Shown here: in pieces, positions 8,441-17,251 of the stretch
Position numbering within the stretch: position 1 is the stretch's first letter
Layout of the letters: each line of letters starts with the position of its first letter
From: Fulvivirga imtechensis AK7
GTDB taxonomy: Bacteria; Bacteroidota; Bacteroidia; Cytophagales; Cyclobacteriaceae
Length of the DNA stretch: 64,000 nt
Direction of reading: 5' to 3'
Assembly: GCF_000331535.1 (NCBI RefSeq)
Contig: NZ_AMZN01000015.1
Location: 62,001-126,000 of the forward strand
The notes under the pieces: model-generated
The model's input: the letters and a program-made list of their open reading frames with translations, nothing else
The model's database searches: none
What the model was told of the DNA's origin: nothing
Made by a program: the position numbers and the translations under genes

Positions 8441-8962
8441 ATGATAAACAGGAGACTGATCATACAGATTTTTTCGTTTTTCCTATACGTACTCGTGCAG
8501 GTGCTTTTTCTGAAAAATCTCGTACTTTTTGATAAGTCCTTTTGTTTTTTATACGTAGTTTTTTTGCTACTTATGCCTGTCGAAACCGGGGTGCTCGGTC
8601 TGATGATACTCGGTTTTATAACAGGTTTCACCGTTGATATTTTTTATGACAGTTTGGGAATTCATGCAGCCGCTTGTGTGTTTATAATGTTCGTAAGAAA
8701 CTACTGGTTAAATCTTTTAACACCACAAGGTGGCTACGATTCCGGCTCTATACCCACCATTCGATTGAATGGCTGGCAATGGTTCAGCTTTTATACGCTG
8801 CCATTGATCTTTCTGCACCATTGTGTGTTGTTTTTCATAGAGTCTGCAGGCTTTGGATTGTTCGGGTTCACCCTTTCTAAGGCATTTTTTAGCACCTGGT
8901 TCACTTTTGTGGTAATCCTGATCACACAGTATCTTTTCTACAATAAGAGAAGGGGAATATGA
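8441..8962 (+). CDS. mreD: Rod shape-determining protein MreD-like membrane protein
   Basis: A 173-residue polytopic membrane protein with about five hydrophobic helices. Sequence signatures of MreD are weak, but the position between mreC and mrdA, the length and the hydrophobicity pattern are characteristic. In Bacteroidota MreD is commonly this divergent. It starts at the base after the mreC stop, and its own stop overlaps the mrdA start (ATGA), so production is probably coupled. It acts in the inner membrane with MreC and PBP2. Confidence 0.85.
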   Translation: MINRRLIIQIFSFFLYVLVQVLFLKNLVLFDKSFCFLYVVFLLLMPVETGVLGLMILGFITGFTVDIFYDSLGIHAAACVFIMFVRNYWLNLLTPQGGYDSGSIPTIRLNGWQWFSFYTLPLIFLHHCVLFFIESAGFGLFGFTLSKAFFSTWFTFVVILITQYLFYNKRRGI

Positions 8963-10773
8963 ACGAGTCGCGTAAAAATATTATTCAGTTGATTGTGATA
9001 CTCACAGCAATTGTTTTTTTGGTCAAACTTTTTTCTATTCAGGTACTTGACGACAAGTATGCGCAGGCAGCCACTAGTAACATTATACATAAAGTAGTGG
9101 AGTATCCTCACCGCGGCCTTATCTACGATAGAAACGGGAAGCTAATAGTATACAACACACCTCAGTATGATCTCACAATTACTCCAAAAGAGGTGAGGGA
9201 CCTTGATACTTTGAGGTTTTGTGAATTATTCGGGCTTGCTCCCGGTGAATTTAAGTCGAAGTACGAAAAAATGTCGCGCACCAAGGGCTTTTCTTATGTA
9301 AAGCCCAATGCCTTTATCAAGCAGCTTTCGAACGTAGACCTGGCGCGCGTGCAGGATTACCTGGTCGATTTCCCCGGGTTTGATATACAGGCCAGAACTA
9401 CCAGGGCTTACAGCTATCCTGTAATGGCCAACGCATTGGGATATGTCAGCGAGATAAACCAGAGGCAGTTGGATCGTGATACGGCCAATTACTATAAACA
9501 AGGTGACTACATAGGCCAGAGTGGGATTGAAGCTTACTACGAAGAACAGTTAAGAGGAAAACGAGGGGTAAAATTCAAGATAAAGAACGTTAGAGGGATT
9601 GAAAAGGGGGACTTCGAAGGTGGAAAATACGATACTTTGGCTATACCTGGAAAAAACCTGACCACCACAATAGATATAGATTTACAGCGCTACGGTGAGG
9701 AGTTGATGAAAGGCAAAGCTGGAAGCATAGTCGCTATTGAACCCGCAACTGGAGAAATACTGTCCATTGTGTCAGGCCCTTCTTATGATCCCGCTGACCT
9801 GACGGGTCGCAACTATAGTATGAACTTCGCCAGGATAAGCGCCGATACGATGAAGCCGCTGTTCAACCGACCATTGATGGCACAGTATCGCCCCGGGTCG
9901 ATATTTAAGATCATACAGGCTATGATAGCCCTGGAAGAAGGAGTTATTGAACCCTACACACGAATTGCATGCAATAGAGGGATAATAGGATGTCATGGGG
10001 CACATTCTTTTGAAGATCTTGTCGGGGCGATTAAGCATTCATGTAATCCATACTTCCATAATGTTATGAAAAGAGTGGTCAACCAGGGCCTATCAGCGGA
10101 CACGTATGAAGATACAAAAATAGGCTTGGCTAAATGGAACAAACATATAGAAAGCTTTGGACTTGGCGCTCCTTTGGGCATAGACCTTCCTAACGAGAAA
10201 TCCGGGTTGGTGCCGAGTGTGGCATATTACGATCGTGCATATAAAAACAGGCCATGGAAGTATTCGAATATTTATTCTATTGCTATCGGTGAAGGAGAAA
10301 ACCTTGTAGTGCCTCTGCAGATGGCAAATTTTGCTGCTATAGTAGCTAACAGGGGCTATTATTATGTGCCTCACCTAGTGAAGTCAATAGGAGACTCAGG
10401 AGAGCCGTTGTCTCAATTCAAGGAAAAACATTATACCTCAGTTGATCCCGGATATTTTGAAATAGCAGTGGAAGCTATGGCAAAAGTGGTAGAGTCAGGG
10501 ACCGGTCAGTATAGAGCAAGGCTAAAAGATATAGTCGTTTGTGGGAAAACAGGTACTGTGCAGAATGATCCTTTGCCCGATCACTCGGTTTTTATTGCTT
10601 TTGCCCCGAGAGACGATCCTAAAATTGCTGTGTCGGTGTATGTGGAAGACGCAGGACAGGGTGCCCGTGCCGCTGCTTCAATAGCAAGCCTTATGATTGA
10701 GAAGTATTTATTAGGGGAGACGAAACGACCTTATATTGAAAATTATGTATTGAAAGGAGACTTTTTAAATTGA
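8959..10773 (+). CDS. mrdA: Penicillin-binding protein 2 (elongation transpeptidase)
   Basis: A 604-residue class B PBP that cross-links peptidoglycan during lateral growth. It has an N-terminal membrane anchor (about residues 8-27), a PBP dimer/pedestal domain with VEYPHRGLIYDRNG, and a transpeptidase domain. The three active-site motifs are intact: SIFK in YRPGSIFKII, SCN in KHSCNPYF, and KTGT in CGKTGTVQ. Length is typical. It overlaps mreD by four bases and overlaps the TTG start of rodA, its glycosyltransferase partner. Confidence 0.97.
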   Translation: MNESRKNIIQLIVILTAIVFLVKLFSIQVLDDKYAQAATSNIIHKVVEYPHRGLIYDRNGKLIVYNTPQYDLTITPKEVRDLDTLRFCELFGLAPGEFKSKYEKMSRTKGFSYVKPNAFIKQLSNVDLARVQDYLVDFPGFDIQARTTRAYSYPVMANALGYVSEINQRQLDRDTANYYKQGDYIGQSGIEAYYEEQLRGKRGVKFKIKNVRGIEKGDFEGGKYDTLAIPGKNLTTTIDIDLQRYGEELMKGKAGSIVAIEPATGEILSIVSGPSYDPADLTGRNYSMNFARISADTMKPLFNRPLMAQYRPGSIFKIIQAMIALEEGVIEPYTRIACNRGIIGCHGAHSFEDLVGAIKHSCNPYFHNVMKRVVNQGLSADTYEDTKIGLAKWNKHIESFGLGAPLGIDLPNEKSGLVPSVAYYDRAYKNRPWKYSNIYSIAIGEGENLVVPLQMANFAAIVANRGYYYVPHLVKSIGDSGEPLSQFKEKHYTSVDPGYFEIAVEAMAKVVESGTGQYRARLKDIVVCGKTGTVQNDPLPDHSVFIAFAPRDDPKIAVSVYVEDAGQGARAAASIASLMIEKYLLGETKRPYIENYVLKGDFLN

Positions 10774-12041
10774 GAAGAGGCGATAGCATAGCGAGTAAAT
10801 TAGATTGGCTGACAATATTTCTGTACTTTTTTATAGTGCTGTTGGGCTGGCTGAATATTTATGCTGCTGTATATGATGAAACTGCAGTACAAAATATTTT
10901 TAGCATCTCGCTTAATAGTGGGCGTCAACTGATCTTTATAGCTGCTTCGGCGGTCATTATTATAGCCATTCTCACGGTAGACTTCAAATTTTATGATACT
11001 TTCGCCTATTTTATATTTGGTGGCATCATCTTCCTGCTGGTGTTTGTTCTCGTTTTTGGCCGTGAAGTAGCGGGTTCAAAATCATGGTTTGAAATTGGAG
11101 CATTCCGGCTACAACCTGCTGAATTCGCCAAATTTGCCACTGCCCTGGCAGTAGCTAAGTACATTGGTACCAGCGGCTTCAGAATGGATTATATAAAAAA
11201 CCAGTTGATGCTCTTCGGAATACTCGCTCTGCCTGCCATCCTCATAATTTTACAGGGTGACACCGGTACTGCCATGGTGTATTCTATATTCCTGTTCGTG
11301 TTTTTTAGAGAGGGGATGTCTCCATTGTTGCTTATACTCGGTACGGCGGCTGGAGTAATATTTGTACTCACACTGCTGGTACCCGAACACATTTATTTGT
11401 ATGGAGGTATAGCCATAATAGCAGCCTTGGCGCTCGTTTTTGGAAAAAGAACTACACGAAGGATTATTCTGATAGTAGGAGGAGCATTGGTCATAACAGG
11501 TGTGATCAAAAGTGTTGACTATATTATTGATGATGTTATGAAACCGCATCAGCAGAATAGAGTAAAAGCGCTGATCAACCCGGATGCGGATCCTCTTGGC
11601 TATGGATGGAATGTCACTCAGTCAAAAATAGCGATTGGCAGCGGAGGCTTTTCCGGTAAGGGGTTTCTGCGAGGCACCCAAACAAAGTTCGATTTCGTGC
11701 CAGAGCAGAGTACCGATTTTATATTCTGTACCATTGGCGAAGAGCATGGCTGGATCGGAAGTCTGGTAGTTATCAGCCTTTTTGTGACATTGCTTCTGCG
11801 TATAATCTATATAGCGGAACGTCAGAAATGGCGATTCGCCAGAGTGTATGGTTATAGTGTGGCCTGTATATTGTTCTTCCATTTTGGGGTTAATATCGGC
11901 ATGACTATCGGTCTTTTCCCGGTAGTAGGCATACCACTGCCCATGTTTAGCTACGGAGGCTCATCATTAATAGCTTTTACAGTACTTATATTTATCCTGC
12001 TCAAGTTAGACGCTCATCGAATGCAGGTGTTGGTGAGGTAG
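10770..12041 (+). CDS. rodA: Rod shape-determining protein RodA (SEDS glycosyltransferase)
   Basis: A 423-residue SEDS-family peptidoglycan polymerase with about ten transmembrane helices. Family signatures are present: GSKSWFEIGAFRLQPAEFAK, the FVPEQSTDFIF motif containing the catalytic region, and GIPLPMFSYGGSS near the C-terminus. It works with PBP2 to make lateral wall. The predicted start is TTG at 10770, which overlaps the mrdA stop; no in-frame ATG lies near enough to keep the conserved N-terminus, so this start depends on translational coupling. The gene ends the rod operon and is followed by a structured repeat. Confidence 0.96.
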   Translation: MRRGDSIASKLDWLTIFLYFFIVLLGWLNIYAAVYDETAVQNIFSISLNSGRQLIFIAASAVIIIAILTVDFKFYDTFAYFIFGGIIFLLVFVLVFGREVAGSKSWFEIGAFRLQPAEFAKFATALAVAKYIGTSGFRMDYIKNQLMLFGILALPAILIILQGDTGTAMVYSIFLFVFFREGMSPLLLILGTAAGVIFVLTLLVPEHIYLYGGIAIIAALALVFGKRTTRRIILIVGGALVITGVIKSVDYIIDDVMKPHQQNRVKALINPDADPLGYGWNVTQSKIAIGSGGFSGKGFLRGTQTKFDFVPEQSTDFIFCTIGEEHGWIGSLVVISLFVTLLLRIIYIAERQKWRFARVYGYSVACILFFHFGVNIGMTIGLFPVVGIPLPMFSYGGSSLIAFTVLIFILLKLDAHRMQVLVR

Positions 12042-12051
12042 TTAATATTTG

Positions 12052-12174
12052 TAAGAAAACTCTAAGTGGCTTTAAGAAATGAAGTCCCAAAAAGCGGAGC
12101 GTACTGGGGTACGTGAGTATTTTTGGAACGAGCATAACGCAGACATTGGCGTTTTCTTAGAGACACTACTTAGC
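12052..12174 (+). repeat. Structured intergenic repeat, copy 1 of a dispersed family
   Basis: TAAGAAAAC at 12052-12060 is the exact reverse complement of GTTTTCTTA at 12151-12159, and CTAAGT (12063-12068) pairs with ACTTAG (12169-12174), so the whole segment can fold on itself. Inside are GTGGCTTTAAGAAA (12066-12079), AAAGCGGAG and ATTTTTGGA. The same three blocks occur in the same order, on the opposite strand, at 42721-42925. No ORF or transposase is present. Confidence 0.6.
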
Positions 12175-12209
12175 TTGTCCCCCCCAGGATATCAATAACG
12201 CACAGCTCC

Positions 12210-13247
12210 CTACGACAACCTTTTCAACAAAAGCTCCATAAACTCCTCAACCTCTTCACTTTCTTCATTCCAATGAGGATATTCAGACGCCAGAAATGAA
12301 GTAGCAGACCTTTTATTCTCACAGCTTTCCAAATAGTCAATAGTTCTGTTAAACGACTCCTCATCACCCTCAAAAAGGGTATTGATAAACATAAACCGCT
12401 GATTGATGCTGATATGCTTTCTGATGCTGGTGATCTTTTGTCTTTGGTGGATTTCTGCGATACTCGGTTTCTGACTGGAAGAATGATGATCATTTAATGT
12501 CTGAAACGCATCATTGTTGGATTCACCATTACCTTCTTCATGGTCAATAGGTGTTGGCTCATCAAAATGCTCTTCCTGTTGTACTTGCTGCTTATCATCA
12601 TAAGTATCAGCAGTTGTGCCATATAAAATAGTCTCGGAAAGAGGCTCGATAGTAGAAAATTTGGTCATATATCCATCTACATCTTCGGGGCTCGCCTGGA
12701 TATTCTGAAATACTTCGTTGAGCAGATGTCCTGCATCTTCCTTTGATATTCGCTGGTTTCCCGTTGCCTCTACTTTTTCTATTAGCGCCTGGAGTAAATT
12801 GCTATTGATCTTAACATATTTTGCAGTCCGTTTTAGTTCCTGAAGAGATAGCTCCTCCTTATCAGGATCATGGATCAGGTGCATGTAATAATCGTAGGGA
12901 GAGAAAATAAGCAGGATTGTATCGTAAGTGGCATTTTGAAGCAGAGGAAAAAAATCATCTTCTCTGATGGCAATTTGCCGTGACAGGATATTCATAAATT
13001 CCTTCAAAGCGTCCTTTACCTCTGGCGCCTCGTAGTTGAAGTAAGGGCTTTTTATTTTTGAAGCTTCCTTTCTCCATTCCGCCAATAGGTGCCTGATCAC
13101 AAACAGATTAATTTGCCGGATTTCACTTAGTTCCAATATTTCCTTGCCTGTGATCACGGGTTGATGACTGAAATGGCTAAAGGTCAATTTTTCACAAAAT
13201 GTGTTGCAATAGGCCTTTATCTCTGACGTGTTTAAGTTGTTTTCCAT
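12210..13247 (-). CDS. Unrecognised acidic, mostly helical protein
   Basis: A 345-residue protein that I do not recognise. There is no signal peptide or membrane segment, so it is probably cytoplasmic. An N-terminal helical region (about 1-190) is followed by a low-complexity, Gln/Glu/His/Ser-rich linker (about 205-265) and a compact C-terminal segment of about 75 residues beginning near SINQRFMFINTLFEGDEESF and rich in Glu and aromatics. I recall C-terminal segments like this in other Bacteroidota hypothetical proteins, without a known function. The start is ATG 13247; an in-frame TTG at 13256 is the only longer option. It is divergent from the ferredoxin gene, sharing a 70-base intergenic region, and is not in any obvious operon. 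Confidence 0.7.
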   Translation of the reverse strand: MENNLNTSEIKAYCNTFCEKLTFSHFSHQPVITGKEILELSEIRQINLFVIRHLLAEWRKEASKIKSPYFNYEAPEVKDALKEFMNILSRQIAIREDDFFPLLQNATYDTILLIFSPYDYYMHLIHDPDKEELSLQELKRTAKYVKINSNLLQALIEKVEATGNQRISKEDAGHLLNEVFQNIQASPEDVDGYMTKFSTIEPLSETILYGTTADTYDDKQQVQQEEHFDEPTPIDHEEGNGESNNDAFQTLNDHHSSSQKPSIAEIHQRQKITSIRKHISINQRFMFINTLFEGDEESFNRTIDYLESCENKRSATSFLASEYPHWNEESEEVEEFMELLLKRLS

Positions 13248-13280
13248 GCTGTTCAATTACACTAACCGGTTTTCAATAGT

Positions 13281-13288
13281 TACCTTTG
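13281..13288 (+). promoter_or_regulatory. -7 promoter element for the ferredoxin gene
   Basis: TACCTTTG matches TAnnTTTG and lies 29 bases before ATG 13318. It lies downstream of the upstream in-frame ATG 13228, which therefore cannot be the start of this transcript. Confidence 0.6.
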
Positions 13289-13317
13289 CAGGTAGCGCAC
13301 TTATAAAGTTAATAAAT

Positions 13318-13644
13318 ATGGCTAAGATCGTTATCACAAATATCGATAACAAAGTCATTTCAACTAATGAAAAATCAAACACCGTGCTAAAAATATTGCA
13401 CGAGAACTTCATAGATTGGATGCATGCCTGCGGAGGAAAGGGCAGATGTACCACCTGTAAAATGATCGTGATTGAAGGCATGGAGAATCTTGGACATCTC
13501 ACTGTGCATGAGAAACGATTCATGGAAATGGATGCCCTCAAAGAAAATGAGCGACTTACCTGCCAGTGCATACTTGAGAAAGGTGTGGTGACGATAAAGG
13601 TACCCGAAACAAGCAAGCTGCCTCACATACAGTATTCGGATTAA
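13318..13644 (+). CDS. [2Fe-2S] ferredoxin
   Basis: A 108-residue electron carrier of the 2Fe-2S plant/adrenodoxin-like fold. The cluster ligands are visible as CGGKGRCTTC (C-x5-C-x2-C) around residues 39-48 and the distal Cys in LTCQC near residue 87. Its redox partner is not evident from the neighbours, a divergent unknown gene and tdk. The start is ATG 13318 (MAKIVITNID), because a -7 promoter motif sits at 13281-13288 between this and the earlier in-frame ATG at 13228. Cys count, spacing and length match single-domain ferredoxins of Bacteroidota. Confidence 0.9.
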   Translation: MAKIVITNIDNKVISTNEKSNTVLKILHENFIDWMHACGGKGRCTTCKMIVIEGMENLGHLTVHEKRFMEMDALKENERLTCQCILEKGVVTIKVPETSKLPHIQYSD

Positions 13645-13688
13645 TGAGTCACTGGTAATAGGTTATACCCAGCTAAACTCTAATATAT

Positions 13689-13716
13689 CACATCTCATAT
13701 CTCACATCTCATATCT
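13689..13716. repeat. 14-bp perfect tandem duplication upstream of tdk
   Basis: CACATCTCATATCT occurs twice without a gap (13689-13702 and 13703-13716), and a partial copy flanks each side. It ends seven bases before the tdk -7 motif, so copy number could alter promoter spacing (inference). Confidence 0.6.
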
Positions 13717-13722
13717 AATCAC

Positions 13723-13730
13723 TACTTTTG
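13723..13730 (+). promoter_or_regulatory. -7 promoter element very close to the tdk start
   Basis: TACTTTTG matches TAnnTTTG but ends only four bases before the tdk ATG, so the message would be leaderless or nearly so if this promoter is used. Confidence 0.4.
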
Positions 13731-13734
13731 AAAA

Positions 13735-14322
13735 ATGTTTGTAGAACCCAATTTTGGTAAAGCAAAGAAGACCGGCTGGATAGAAGTCATCTGTGGGTGC
13801 ATGTTTTCCGGTAAAACGGAAGAGCTCATTAGAAGGCTGAATCGTGCGCTGATAGCCCGTCAGAAGGTTGAAATATTTAAGCCCTCTATTGATGTCAGGT
13901 ATCATAAAAGCGATGTAGTATCCCATAATGAAACCTCCATTCGTTCTACACCTGTCGATTTTGCCAATGATATCCTGCTCATGGCTGGCGACTGTGATGT
14001 GGTAGGTATCGATGAAGCCCAATTTTTTGACCAGGAGATCGTTAACGTATGTAACAAATTGGCGAATAATGGTAAAAGAGTGATAGTAGCAGGATTGGAC
14101 ATGGATTTTGAAGGTAAACCGTTCGGACCAATGCCTTACCTGTTGGCAGTGGCAGAATTTGTTACAAAAGTACACGCCATATGTGCCAATACAGGTGAAT
14201 TGGCTTCATTCTCCTTTCGACTTACAGATGAACAGAGTAAAGTGTATTTAGGTGAAAAGCAACAGTATGAGGCGAGAAGCAGAAGGAGTTTCTTTGAAGG
14301 TATGAAAGAACGAAAAAAATAG
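13735..14322 (+). CDS. tdk: Thymidine kinase (type II)
   Basis: A 195-residue kinase of pyrimidine salvage that phosphorylates thymidine with ATP. The P-loop [15 protein letters not shown] (about residues 21-35), the DEAQFFD Walker B-like motif containing the catalytic Glu region, and the lasso region near [16 protein letters not shown] are seen. The usual zinc-binding C-x2-C pairs are reduced: only one Cys is visible in the [12 protein letters not shown] segment. This fits the zinc-poor variant found in this phylum, though it deserves comparison. The start is ATG 13735, matching family N-termini (MFVEP...GWIEVICG). Its stop overlaps the GTG of porZ by one base. Confidence 0.95.
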   Translation: MFVEPNFGKAKKTGWIEVICGCMFSGKTEELIRRLNRALIARQKVEIFKPSIDVRYHKSDVVSHNETSIRSTPVDFANDILLMAGDCDVVGIDEAQFFDQEIVNVCNKLANNGKRVIVAGLDMDFEGKPFGPMPYLLAVAEFVTKVHAICANTGELASFSFRLTDEQSKVYLGEKQQYEARSRRSFFEGMKERKK

Positions 14323-16583
14323 TGATCAAAAAAAAGCTTCTGGTTTTAATGGGTCTTACCATTTGGTGGTACTATGCCTGCGGGCAGGAAAACATCCCTG
14401 TCGGCACCTGGCGTACGCACTTTTCTTATAATGATACGCGACATATTGCGATCGCTGGCGATGTTATATATGCTTCCTCTGAAAATGGTCTTTATTACTT
14501 TGATAAAGAAGATAATAGCATTGCTAAAATATCAAAAATAGATGGACTGCAAGGGGAAGATATTTCATCGTTGTACTACAGCAACGATCACGACCTGCTA
14601 TTGATAGGTTATAACTCAGGCAATCTTGATATTATTAAGGGTCAGGAGATCATCAATATAGACTTGACAACTCATTCGCAGATTAATGATTCCAAAACCA
14701 TTAATCATGTAGTAGGATTTCAGTCGTATGCATATCTGGCTACTGATTTTGGCGTTCTGAAGTTCGACCTGAAGAAGCTGGAGGTGCGGGAAACCTGGCG
14801 TGAGATAGGTGCCGGTGCAAGCACCCTCCGGGTTAATCAGGGAGTAGTTTTTCATGATAGCCTTTTCTTAGCCACCGATGAAGGAGTAATAGCTGCTAAC
14901 CTGGTCCGGAATATTAATCTGCTTGACCACCAAAACTGGATAAGATTTGGAGTTGCCGATGGTATTCCCCAGACATCAACCCGGATCATCGCACTTTTTG
15001 ATGACCGTTTGATTGCGGGGATAAGCAACGATGCACTTTATTTATATGACGGACAGTGGCAGATGCTAGATATATTAAATGGTGCCAGCTATACTTTTGC
15101 AACCGGTTTGCCTGATCGGGTTGCCATCATTCAAGATGAGCAGTTATCTTTTATTACGTCAGACCTGCAGTCGCAGCCATTTGCAAACGAAATGGTGAAT
15201 AAGCCACAGGAAGTGATCGAAGACAAGGAAGGGAATCTTTGGATAGCAGATGGCAGGAACGGATTGGTATCAGATTTTAAAGGTCCATTTCAGAAATATG
15301 CTCCATCCGGTCCATTCAGCAATGAAGTATTTCGTCTATACCATCACCGAAATTCAATTTATGCACTACCCGGTGGCTATGGTGCTAGTCTTGTGCCATT
15401 GGGAAGAGAAAATGGCTATTACGTTTATACAAACGGTGAGTGGAATAATTACAATCCCCAAAGCTCTGACCTTAACATTCCGGAATTTAAAGATATTGTT
15501 GATGCTACGCACATTGGGAGCGACTTGTTTCTGGCTTCAGCCGGTTACGGGCTTCTTCAGATAAAGGATAACAATGAAAAAGTCATTATTGATGAAAATA
15601 CACCGGGAAGCCCATTGGAAAATTTGGAGGCAGCCCAAAAAAGAACGATCATACCTGCTATAGCACCAGGCGAGGACGGGTTGTGGGTACTTAACTATGG
15701 AGCCACTAATCCACTGCATATTTATAAAACTGATGGTAGTTGGCAATCGTATAGTTTTAATCTGTCAACTGCAAAATACCCGGTAGCTATCCTTCTTGTT
15801 CATGACCATGTATGGATGGTCATTGACCCGGATAGAGGTGGTGGTATATTCGTTTACAATCCTGCTGATGGGAATGGCAGATATTTAACGGAACTGCCGG
15901 ACAACGGAGGTTTGGCTAATGTAAAGGTAAGGGCGCTTGCTTTGGATCTTGAAGGATTGGTTTGGGTAGGTACGGATAATGGAGTGTCAGTATTTTCAGA
16001 TCCTTATACTGTGCTAAGCGGATCAGTAGATGCCATTGAGCCAATTTTTGAAAACAGAGATCTGCTTACCGATGAAAAGGTAACAGCCATTGAAGTAGAT
16101 GGTGGTAACAGAAAGTGGATAGGCACGACCAATGGCGTTTGGCTGATAGGAGATAACGGAGATGAGCAGATAGCATATTTCAACACTTCCAACAGTCCGT
16201 TGCCTGATAATAATATCATTGATATTACAATCAACCAGCAGAGTGGTGAAGTATTTTTTGCGACATCAGGCGGAATGGTGTCCTATCGGGGCGCTGCTAC
16301 AGCCTCCAAACCCGAACATGCTGAGGTCAAAATATTCCCGAATCCGGTATCAGCCAATTTTAAGGGCACTGTTGGTATTTCAGGCCTGGCTACCGATGCG
16401 ATAATAAAAATTACTGACATCAGCGGAAAGTTGATTTGGCAAACACAAGCCAATGGAGGCACTGCCACATGGCACGTTGCAGATTATAATGGGAGAAGGG
16501 CCGCTACCGGAGTCTATCTCGTGTTTAGTGCCTCTAAAGATGGCAAAGATACATTTGTAGGAAAAATAGCGGTGCTTAATTAA
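14322..16583 (+). CDS. porZ: PorZ-like type IX secretion surface protein with a T9SS type A C-terminal signal
   Basis: A 753-residue secreted protein with a signal peptide (1-20, ending YACGQ). Most of the chain is two beta-propeller-like domains built from two-component-regulator-propeller repeats (for example GLVWVGTDNGVSVFSD and RKWIGTTNGVWLIGD). The N-terminal NIPVGTWRTHFSYND region is typical of PorZ. The last ~80 residues form a T9SS type A sorting domain (VKIFPNPVSANFKG ... GVYLVFSASKDGK ... FVGKIAVLN). In Porphyromonas PorZ belongs to the surface attachment complex that joins cargo to A-LPS. Here it lies in a tdk-porZ-recO run. The start is GTG 14322. Family assignment is good; A-LPS delivery in this organism is inferred. 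Confidence 0.85.
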   Translation: MIKKKLLVLMGLTIWWYYACGQENIPVGTWRTHFSYNDTRHIAIAGDVIYASSENGLYYFDKEDNSIAKISKIDGLQGEDISSLYYSNDHDLLLIGYNSGNLDIIKGQEIINIDLTTHSQINDSKTINHVVGFQSYAYLATDFGVLKFDLKKLEVRETWREIGAGASTLRVNQGVVFHDSLFLATDEGVIAANLVRNINLLDHQNWIRFGVADGIPQTSTRIIALFDDRLIAGISNDALYLYDGQWQMLDILNGASYTFATGLPDRVAIIQDEQLSFITSDLQSQPFANEMVNKPQEVIEDKEGNLWIADGRNGLVSDFKGPFQKYAPSGPFSNEVFRLYHHRNSIYALPGGYGASLVPLGRENGYYVYTNGEWNNYNPQSSDLNIPEFKDIVDATHIGSDLFLASAGYGLLQIKDNNEKVIIDENTPGSPLENLEAAQKRTIIPAIAPGEDGLWVLNYGATNPLHIYKTDGSWQSYSFNLSTAKYPVAILLVHDHVWMVIDPDRGGGIFVYNPADGNGRYLTELPDNGGLANVKVRALALDLEGLVWVGTDNGVSVFSDPYTVLSGSVDAIEPIFENRDLLTDEKVTAIEVDGGNRKWIGTTNGVWLIGDNGDEQIAYFNTSNSPLPDNNIIDITINQQSGEVFFATSGGMVSYRGAATASKPEHAEVKIFPNPVSANFKGTVGISGLATDAIIKITDISGKLIWQTQANGGTATWHVADYNGRRAATGVYLVFSASKDGKDTFVGKIAVLN

Positions 16584-17242
16584 TGCTTCACAAAACAAGA
16601 GGTATAGTCTTTAAATATTTTAAATATAGAGATACCTCTATTATAGTCAAGATCTTTACTGAGGCTTTTGGGTTACAGACCTATGTGGTAAACGGGGTGC
16701 GAAGCAAAACTTCCAGAGGCAAGATCGCTCTCTATCAACCCCTGACATTGCTCGACATGGTAGTGTATTATAAAGACTCTGCAGAAATAAATCGTATTTC
16801 CGAAGTAAAATGCCGAAGCCCTTTTCAATCTATCTCAACCAATATAAAGAAGACGGCCATTGCCATGTTTTTAGCGGAGGTGCTTTATAAAACAGTAAAG
16901 GAAGAAGGTGAGGTAGCAGAACTGTTTGACTTTATATTCCACTCCATTGAAATACTAGATCATGTGCCGGAGGGCTTTGAAAACTTTCATTTGCAGTTCC
17001 TGTTGAAACTGGCCAGGTACCTTGGCTTTGGTGTGGAAAGCTCTGAGATTTTTTATGATAGCTTTCCCGAGGAAGACGTAGAGCCCGTGAAGCAACTACT
17101 TATGAATCCTTATGAGCAGCGTATAAAGATTTCCAATACTATGCGCAGGATCTTACTCGATCATATCATTAAGTTCTATCAAACACATATTGACACACTT
17201 AAAGAGGTTAAATCTGTTAAAGTCCTTCAGGAAGTACTGTAG
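16583..17242 (+). CDS. recO: DNA repair protein RecO
   Basis: A 219-residue recombination mediator that helps load RecA at gaps with RecR. The N-terminal OB-fold (about 1-80) shows HKTRGIVFKYFKYRDTSIIV and RGKIALYQPLTLLD. The remainder is the helical C-terminal domain. The Cys4 zinc site present in many RecO proteins is absent, as is usual in this phylum. Its ATG shares one base with the porZ stop (TAATG), so the two are probably coupled. Confidence 0.93.
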   Translation: MLHKTRGIVFKYFKYRDTSIIVKIFTEAFGLQTYVVNGVRSKTSRGKIALYQPLTLLDMVVYYKDSAEINRISEVKCRSPFQSISTNIKKTAIAMFLAEVLYKTVKEEGEVAELFDFIFHSIEILDHVPEGFENFHLQFLLKLARYLGFGVESSEIFYDSFPEEDVEPVKQLLMNPYEQRIKISNTMRRILLDHIIKFYQTHIDTLKEVKSVKVLQEVL

Positions 17243-17251
17243 TTGTAAATG

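Noticed and set aside
13702-14175. Long antisense frame across tdk
   Set aside because: It lies wholly inside tdk, shows no family motif, promoter or codon pattern of its own; shadow of the coding strand.
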